Assembly (NCBI GenBank): GCA_021234155.1
Contig: JAJEKV010000015.1
Span: 2,824,852-2,888,851 of the forward strand
Direction: 5' to 3'
Length of the DNA stretch: 64,000 nucleotides
Source: Isoetes taiwanensis
Lineage: Eukaryota > Streptophyta > Lycopodiopsida > Isoetales > Isoetaceae
Part shown: positions 56,920-64,000 of the stretch, piece by piece
Position numbering within the stretch: position 1 is the stretch's first letter
Layout: each line of letters opens with the position of its first letter
Translations under genes and position numbers: made by a program
Notes under the pieces: generated by a model
What the model was told of the DNA's origin: nothing
The model's input: only the letters and a program-made list of their open reading frames with translations
Databases searched by the model: none

Positions 56920-59281
56920 CTTTTTTTTTCTTTCTTTCTTTCTTTGCATTAAAATTTTAATGCCACTACTTTCAAAAACTTAGCGGATAATTTTTTTTAT
57001 TAATCTTCCTTGCCACATGAATTAGCTTCTTGCTTGTCCTGCTGCCACTTCGGTTTGAACTTTAGCGTTAGTCTTTGGTAGGATAATTATGCTATAGAAG
57101 ATTCTTAGCCTCTCTATTGGACCAATGTCCTCTTGGAGGCTGGCGGCTCGTGTTTATACAAAGTTTGAACACTCATCAAGCTGCCAATTTAGTTCCTTAA
57201 TGCAATATAACCTTCTTGAAGGCTTTTCAGCTTATTGTTAGAAGGATTAATAATGTATTGAGAATGTGAATTTCATTTAACCAAAGAATGCTTTATAAGA
57301 TTGTCCTATGTACATATAGAATTAAAGAACTAAAGATTATGTCAAGCGTCCAAACAAACTATCAAACTTTAATAAGCATTAAGCGCCCTCTGAGGTGATT
57401 AAATACATGTCGGTTGCTTGAGAAAAATCCGATGGCTGCTAATTATTTTGGCTTACGTGGCATGATCATTGGACCTCTAAATTGCCTTAAAAAAGTTGCA
57501 GGGTTAGACAACCACAAAAAAAAAAGCGATATCAAAGGGTGGAGCAACTAATAAAAAGGTGGTTGCAATACAAAGATGGGGTCGAGGAGATAAAAAGGGG
57601 CATCAATTATTTTTGGACAAAAGAGCGAGGGTTCTTTTTTAAGGTCACCTTATAATGAAAATGGGCTTCCTTGGAAAGGGGTCATGAGCAAATATATAGC
57701 GGGGGCCTCGACCTATTAACAAAAACATTTCTGGATGGATGATCTTGATGTAGCGGCACCTTCCCATGGGCGGTTGGCATCAACCACCTTTGCAATGTCG
57801 CTACTCTAACAAAGGAATCTAGTGGCTGTGGCGGTCAGAAAAGAAAAGCAACGCCACCTTTGTTCTATTTTTGGCGGAGATATCTTACGCTGCGATCTAA
57901 AGCTCCTTTGAATTTGTGAACCATATAAAGGGTTGGAATCCTGATGAGTTACTAGAGCCTTGATTGAACGAGCGATATCCTAAATCCTTTCCTTAATCCC
58001 ATTTGTAAAGGCTTGATTTGTGTCTACTTGGGTAGAATGTTAAAAGCGCTCATAATACGTTTCCCGATATCGATTGTAATTTTTCTTGCTATAGAATATG
58101 TGTATGTTATAATCCTGTGGACCGGTTGGGTGGTTACCAGTGTAATCAATCAAATTATCACGAGATAAATGATACTTGGATCTTGTTCTTCAATTGAGAT
58201 GATGTTGAGCAGACTAATTAGTTTTTCCGTAATCAATGAATCATTATCACGGGGACACATTTCTGTCCTAAATTATTACGAGAGAATGGATGGAAGATTC
58301 AAGGAAGATAGAATAAATATATGATAGCAAGTTTATCATTGTACCATGCGGTATGAAACATGTCATAATTTTACTTTCGATATCAAGTAACTCATGGATG
58401 AAGCGATTCATGGGCGGGGAAAACATACATTGACATAGAACTATCCTTTCAAATAATAAGAAATCAATTAGTGTTTCCTACCATGAAAGTACTCCTCTCT
58501 TGTCCCTTGCAAAATATGGTAATCCTCTACGATCAATCGGTGGCTTCGGATCGATGTAATTCTTAGCCTAGCTCAAAATCGGTAATATATGTTCGTTAAA
58601 ATGACAAGGGTCATTTTTATAAAAGTGATAGAAAAAATGCATCACATTTGCTTTCTCAAGATCCTCTTGGTACAAATAATATTCAAGTTGAGGGCTGCCA
58701 TTTGGAATATAGCGCCAAGTTCTTACGCTTTCTTGATTTGATCTCTCATAATTGATCACGGGGCATGAAGAGCTAGCTTGTAAGCTTTCTCATCAACCAC
58801 ATCACATAGGACTAAAGCATTTTTTCTAGCCTATCTTGAATCATGCTTAAAAATACCATATTAGGAAAAAGAATACAAGGCTCACCACGTTGCAATGCGG
58901 ACAATCCTAAGTTGAGGAACGGATGAATATCCGATACCCAAGCTCCCTAAGCCCGACATACTTATACCACGAAGCGCCTCCATGTTTAAGTCGATTGCTA
59001 GTAGATATGAACAAGAATGAGTACCATCAGTGCTGTGCTTTCGAGAAAAGAAATGCCCGATTATATCTGTTTTCATCAACAATGTAGAAGTATAACTTTC
59101 GGATATTCAAGACCCTAATATTATATTTGCAAATTTCAAGCGGATGAATTGAATCTTGTTTTGCGAGAGATCACTATTTTGCTTTAAGACCAAAAACCCC
59201 AAAGTAAATGGCTATAATTTGTTTTGTATGCTCATAATAGTGGCTATAATAGTGGCACACCAAGCCTAACCCGATCAGCAC
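56920..59281. other. stretch with only weak coding hints
   Basis: Two short minus-strand frames look protein-like: 58568-58759 (TWRYIPNGSPQLEYYLYQED) and 58882-59082 (CSYLLAIDLNMEALRGISMS). Neither shows a family I know. They lie downstream on the same strand of the two-exon fragment at 59282 but after its stop codon. The rest is AT-rich. Confidence 0.45.
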
Positions 59282-59775
59282 ATCAAGCAAATAGAAATGA
59301 AATTGGTGAAGTGGCTAAGCAATCAGAGAACTCTGGGACAGAATTTATGCTCTGATGGAATCTAGCTCTGATGGCTTCTATACCGTTATTGAGGGTTGAA
59401 TAGAACTCCATTGTTTCTTCATCACCAAGAATTATCGACCCCTCAAATTTGTCTATTTTGCGCCTCCAGATCTGGAACTTGCTTGCAAAGGTAGGCTGCC
59501 CATATATCTGAAACAATATATGATACCACCTTTGAAAGGTAGATATGAGATAACACAGAATCTAGGATAATGTGGTGGTCTGTAGAGCAGAAAAGAAACA
59601 CAAAGAATGTACCCTACTTGTTTCTTGAAAAAATCCAGAATGATGGAAGAAAACTTACAGGTGATTCATCACACTCTGGAATAGCGCCACTCTGAGGAAC
59701 TCGTGATGGAGCCCTCGATCGTTTGATGTCGGCCTTGATGGAGTTAACAAAAGTAAATGGAGAATTGCGACATCG
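59282..59775 (-). CDS. unidentified two-exon gene fragment
   Basis: Exon 1 (about 59775-59659) reads LRFIRCRNSPFTFVNSIKAD, then SRVPQSGAIPECDESP, and ends CCT|GTAAGT. An intron with acceptor TTGTTTCAG leads to exon 2 (59507-59282) in the same frame: IYGQPTFASKFQIWRRKIDK, LGDEETMEFYSTLNNGIEAI and FSDCLATSPISFLFA, then TGA. Consensus splice sites and frame continuity argue for a real, possibly expressed gene end. Family not recognised. Confidence 0.55.
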
Positions 59776-62485
59776 GATAAATCTTAATTCGATGAATCAT
59801 GAAGTTATTAACTAGATGTTAAAACGTAACATAACAAAAATCAATGTGAAAGGGGGTTAAATGCCTAATTTAAAATTTGTTAAAAGTTAATCCCTTCAAT
59901 TTAACAAATTTCTACAAAAAACACGTGTGTTACTAGTTAACTTAAAGTTTTTTAACTTAACAAAATTAACCCCATGGTGTGTAGGTACCCTAACTCCTGC
60001 ATAAAAATGAGGCATCCGATTCTTTAGAAGGCCTACGAATTTGAAAAGAAATCAGGCATAGTTATTCAATTCGTCTCAGCTCTACAGCAGTGTTCAACGT
60101 TCATAGGTAAGATATTGTCATTTTGTTTCTATTTGTAATATTTTTTTCTTCAATCTTTTTTCTTTTGCCTTCAAATCCGACTCCGGTAGCTCCTTTCATT
60201 TCTTGCCATATCTGTTCGTTTTTCTTTTTGTTTGATCCATTTTTGCTGTAGATCGAGATGGACCTTTCTGGTGCCCAGAAGAGGATCAAGAAGCGTATTC
60301 AAGCCACTGCTTTTTGGTAAAGATTATGCTGGAGTAAACCTACCAATCCATAAATCAGATCTTTTGTGCTTCCTATTGGCGGCTCGGATCCACGGCTATA
60401 GCGAACATAAGCTTTGGTATAATTACCGTTGGATTCGCGGTTGCCTCTGGAAAAGAATCAAAAAAAAAAAAAAAAGTTGTCTATAACGCCACCACGGAAA
60501 TGGCTCACGGCATCTTTGAAGATTTCAAGATATTGTAAGCCCAATATTTCTGACTCATGAATGCTAAGAAGCTCTGGAATAGCCTTTGTCGTGCCAATGG
60601 ACACCATAATTTTGGAATTTTTCTTGTGCCTCTGTGGCCATTTCTGTCTATTAGTGTCATTTTCCACTTGCCATTAAGTTAAGTTATCTTAACTATTTGG
60701 CTATCTCTTAACCTAACTAGAAAAAATTTCTAGTTTTCCATTGAGGTGGTGAAAATTCCCCAAGAATGGGCTAAGGGGAAAGAACAAGAGAGAGTATACT
60801 TTCAATTCCCTCCTTTGAAGAGTGGTCAATGGGATATTTATCTAAGGCCAATGGGATATTATATGTAGATTCTAGCTCATATTTGTATTGTCTAGATAAT
60901 TCTAAGCTCATATTATATTGTCTATATTATTTTTAGATCATATTATATTGTCTACCTCATCTTATTATTGAAACCTCAATCTTTTTTTTTGAACATAATT
61001 CTTTTTAATATATTAATGTACCCATATAGGTTTAATAGGTTTAATGCATAAGTTTACATAGATTTAATGCATTTCAATGGGCTTTCATAGGTTTAATGCA
61101 TAGCTTCCATGGGTTTAATGCATAGGTTTACATAGGTTTAGTAGGTTCTATGCATCATTTTAGAAAGATACCTCTGCAAAAAAAATAAACTTCGGCCCTC
61201 GGAACCACATTTTCACTCTGAGTTATCTTTGTCCCTCCATAACTACTTTTCTCACTCGGGGAGTTGCCTTTCTCGACTCATGAATCTTTTGGCATTCCCT
61301 TGTTTCATGTATTAATTATGTTCTTTATTTCTGTCTAGCGAGAAACTAGCGAGCTCCATCGATTTACCAAAATTTGAATTAGTTGCGGGCTATAATGTGG
61401 AATATTCTTACATGGGATTAAGCTCTTTTTTTCTCCTAGGCTCTTAGACTTGCATTTCTCACTCTGACTGTCTTTTACGGACTCTCTTTCGACTCTCAAG
61501 TAGAAAAGCCCTTAAACCTGCACTTACCTTTGTCTTTCGACTCGCCAAAGTGAAAGACCCCTCAAACAAACCTTTTTCACTCCTCGACTTGGAATTGAGA
61601 AAGGCTCTCTACATTCTTAAACATGGCCTTGAGGTGGTTATTATCTTAATTGTCCTATCTATGGCATCCCTTGACTAACTTGATTAAATCTTTTGCAATT
61701 CTTATTCCAACCGGATATTACATACTTTAGAGAGTCATGGAAAGACCCTTTGAGGAAGAAAGTAGGCCGCGAAGAGGGTGGTGACATTAGTTAGACCGAT
61801 CCATGAAAGCATGTGTATGAAATGGATGTAATCGTTAATGATTACAACCACCATGGTCTCTTCCTCTACTATAAAATAAATTGTAATGATAATATTTATA
61901 AATAAAAATTCAATGAATACTAGCACTTTATATGAAGAAAGTAAACTATTTCATTGGTTATAGATGTGTTTTTAAGTTTCTCGACTTGTCATTCTAGAAA
62001 TGGAGGCCATTTATATTCCTTAAGTTTTTTATTCGCACAAGAAATAAATGTTCTTTTCAGCCAATAATGGGGGATCAATCAATTCACACCTCATACGGAT
62101 TGAAATAATAGGGTTCCAAAAGAGTGGGAATGCATGTGACCTTAATTAATGTCGACTTGTATATTTAGCATGTTAAAAACTTAACCTAACATTTTATCTT
62201 TTGGTTTTATGTCAATTTTTGCTACTTTTTGGTGCTTTCGAATTACTTAGTGTAAAGGCCCTTTTGGGATCAAACAATCGATTTGCGTGGAGTGACCCAA
62301 GTGGTTTGCTTTCTTCAAACTTGATTTTACTAGTAAGTCCAAATTGTATTTATATTGATAAAGCAACTACATACATAGCATATTTTCAAAACAAAACTAA
62401 TAATCTCGAGTTTTTGTCTTTCGATCCTCGACTAGGTTCATATCCTTGGGCATCACCCTCGGCCTTTTAGCGTGAATGGCACACT
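59776..62485. other. AT-rich stretch without recognisable genes
   Basis: No coding signature. 61028-61150 is a short minisatellite with about six diverged copies of ATAGGTTTAATGCAT. 61230-61590 has repeated CTCGACT/CTTTCGACTC-type words. Confidence 0.6.
61028..61150. repeat. minisatellite, 15-20-bp unit
   Basis: Irregular copies of (A/C)ATAGGTTTAATGCATA. Confidence 0.8.
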
Positions 62486-63713
62486 CAGGTGCATACTTTG
62501 TAGATAAGCTAAATCGGGGCTCTGTCATGATTGTAACTTTCAGGTACATACTTTGTGAGGACTCTGTCATGGTGTAACTTGCCGGAGATGCAATCCCATG
62601 TTATCACCTATTGAGACTACTCCAGGTTGCATCTCCATGGTCCAATAAGGTGGTCGCATTTCCCGTCACGAAGTGTAGTGGCTCCGCGGCGGCTAGGCGA
62701 TCGTGGGAACATGTCCTTCCCCTCTGAACTTTCCAAAACAAGAGCCGGTGACATCTATAACTCTTAAAAGCGGGACAACACCATTGACCCGGTGTCGGAT
62801 CCATACTGCGAGGCCCACGTGACCGATTTATAAATCTAGCCGGCTATAGGATCGGTAGCCCGCTCAGCAGGGTCCTCCTTCCTTTGCCATTGACCCCATT
62901 GTGTGGTGCTCCAGTCACTCTATAGTCTTAATAGCTTTGGTGGGCTCTATGCACGCAGTTGTATATGTTCCATGAATGAAAGGGTCTAAACTAGGACCAT
63001 CATCTAAATAATGGCTACTAGGTCTCTACCTTACGTCCCAATACACAAGAGGTGCAAACATGAGGTCAACCAATATAGTACATCATCATAACACGATAAA
63101 TAACAAGAATAACTAATCCTAATTCCCTAATCACATGCAACTAACTTAAGTCTAGGGTTTATAATGAGTGCATGCTCTAGAATGACTCTATTAGAAGTAT
63201 GACATACTAACTCATCTAGAATGCTAACTCCCGGATGAACTAGCTAAGAATCTACTCGAAAAGCCTGCTCTCTGAAGAATTCTCATGTCGGCTAATTTCT
63301 AAGGTCTCTATCACTTGCAAGCGGGTTTGGAATAGATGCTTCTCCTCGATGCCGCGTAAACTCACGCAACAAGCTATGATGTGAAGGCGATCTTGGAATC
63401 CGGAGTTGTGGCCTTGGATTTGGGATCGGCCGATGGAGCCCAAAAGTGGCCCTCACGTTTGGAGTTTGGCCTTTTATGTATTAAGGTTTACATGAAAGGC
63501 CACTTGACTCTCAATAGGGTCGTCCATGTGGCGGGTGACCTATAAGATGAAGGCATGTGGAAATGGGTTTCCAAGTAAGGTTGGCTACATTATATAAATA
63601 AATTATCCATGCCCCCCCGTGGTGCATACAAGTCTACTAATGTAGAATTGTATGGGTGACATGGCCAAGGATATATGTATTTATCTTTGTATATCCTAGG
63701 GGAGCGTCCACGA
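62486..63713 (-). repeat. decayed LTR of the gypsy-1 family
   Basis: Parallels gypsy-1 LTR bases about 18826-20053: GCATACTTTG.GGAT, CAATCCCATG.CATCACC, GAACATGTCC for the CGACACACGAT region, TAAGGTTTA.ATG, and an end GTATATCCTAGGGGAGCGTCCA against GTATATTCCCTTGGACCGTCACA (pieces quoted are within each LTR). The first 430 bp are missing, so it is a truncated solo LTR or the edge of an element cut by the window. Contains a local tandem of the ACTTTGT..CTCTGTCATG segment (62497-62580). Confidence 0.75.
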
Positions 63714-64000
63714 TCCATAATTCATAAGTATTTGTATTATGCAAAATATAGAATGAAAAAAAGTAAATCATAAGATTCACACAATAGAAGCAACTAAATC
63801 AACTAAATCATAAGATTCACACAATAGAAGCAACATAAATAGGGTTTACATTTACAAACCAAAGGTTAGCCAACAAACAAAAACCAAACATCTAGTAAAC
63901 TACACCCAAAACTTAGAAGAATTTCAATTTAGGCCTTCACCCAAAGCTCACCACCAACCGGGCTCCAAAAAAGCAAGGATTCTACACCAAAACTTAGAAG
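63714..64000. repeat. window end with a 40-bp tandem
   Basis: TAAATCATAAGATTCACACA and GAAGCAAC recur twice head to tail at 63763-63835. No gene seen. Confidence 0.75.

Noticed and set aside
60232-60486. 84-codon plus-strand frame
   Set aside because: No motif, ends in a poly-A-derived Lys run, and other frames are equally plausible.
63763-63835. Spaced repeats near the right edge as a CRISPR-like array
   Set aside because: Only two copies, directly adjacent, in a plant nuclear genome: a simple tandem.

Overview
This is nuclear DNA from a land plant. The evidence is a polyphenol-oxidase relic, an oxysterol-binding-protein-related (ORP) exon pair of plant type, GT..AG introns, Ty3/gypsy chromoviruses and Tat-like elements with tRNA-type primer sites, Ty1/copia and several LINE lineages. 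The species cannot be named from the sequence. Nothing here looks like an intact host gene. Nearly everything recognisable is transposon, or host gene broken by transposons.

Layout. 1-2572 holds the 5' part of a minus-strand Ty1/copia element with its LTR. 2691-3290 is a shattered polyphenol oxidase. 3488-4455 and 8309-9242 are two direct copies of one noncoding segment, with a minus-strand LINE (family A, 6100-7965) between them. From 11447 a nested structure begins. An ORP coding exon runs to 11649, stops at a terminal inverted repeat (TIR), and resumes in frame at 47562 just after the inverted copy of that repeat. Everything between (11650-47561) is therefore one DNA transposon plus later insertions. 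A LINE (family B, 17972-32447) lies in it, and a 13.2-kb chromovirus (gypsy-1, 18403-31589) lies inside that LINE. A 12-kb Tat-like gypsy (gypsy-2, 32920-44881, target duplication AGCAT) is a separate insertion. Removing these leaves about 9.5 kb of original transposon.

The restored transposon has an unusual cargo. From the left TIR (+ strand) runs a DDE-type transposase whose 1.8-kb intron holds an opposite-strand coding segment. From the right TIR (- strand) run several exons, an FCP1/NIF-type HAD phosphatase-like gene, and an Ulp1/C48 SUMO-protease-like gene. Frameshifts and stop codons show this copy is dead.

Gypsy-1 is the second striking object. Between its primer site and gag, in sense orientation, it carries a histone-H3-derived reading frame: a start reading MARTKQTYRK, a long basic/acidic linker, and a near-complete H3 fold. 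The integrase of the same element ends in a chromodomain, the module that in related elements reads the H3 tail.

The right part (47859-64000) holds a 5'-truncated LINE with a clean target duplication (family C, 49482-50837), a long purine-rich stretch without genes, a second family-A LINE (55430-56919), an unidentified two-exon fragment (59282-59775) and a decayed LTR of the gypsy-1 family (62486-63713).
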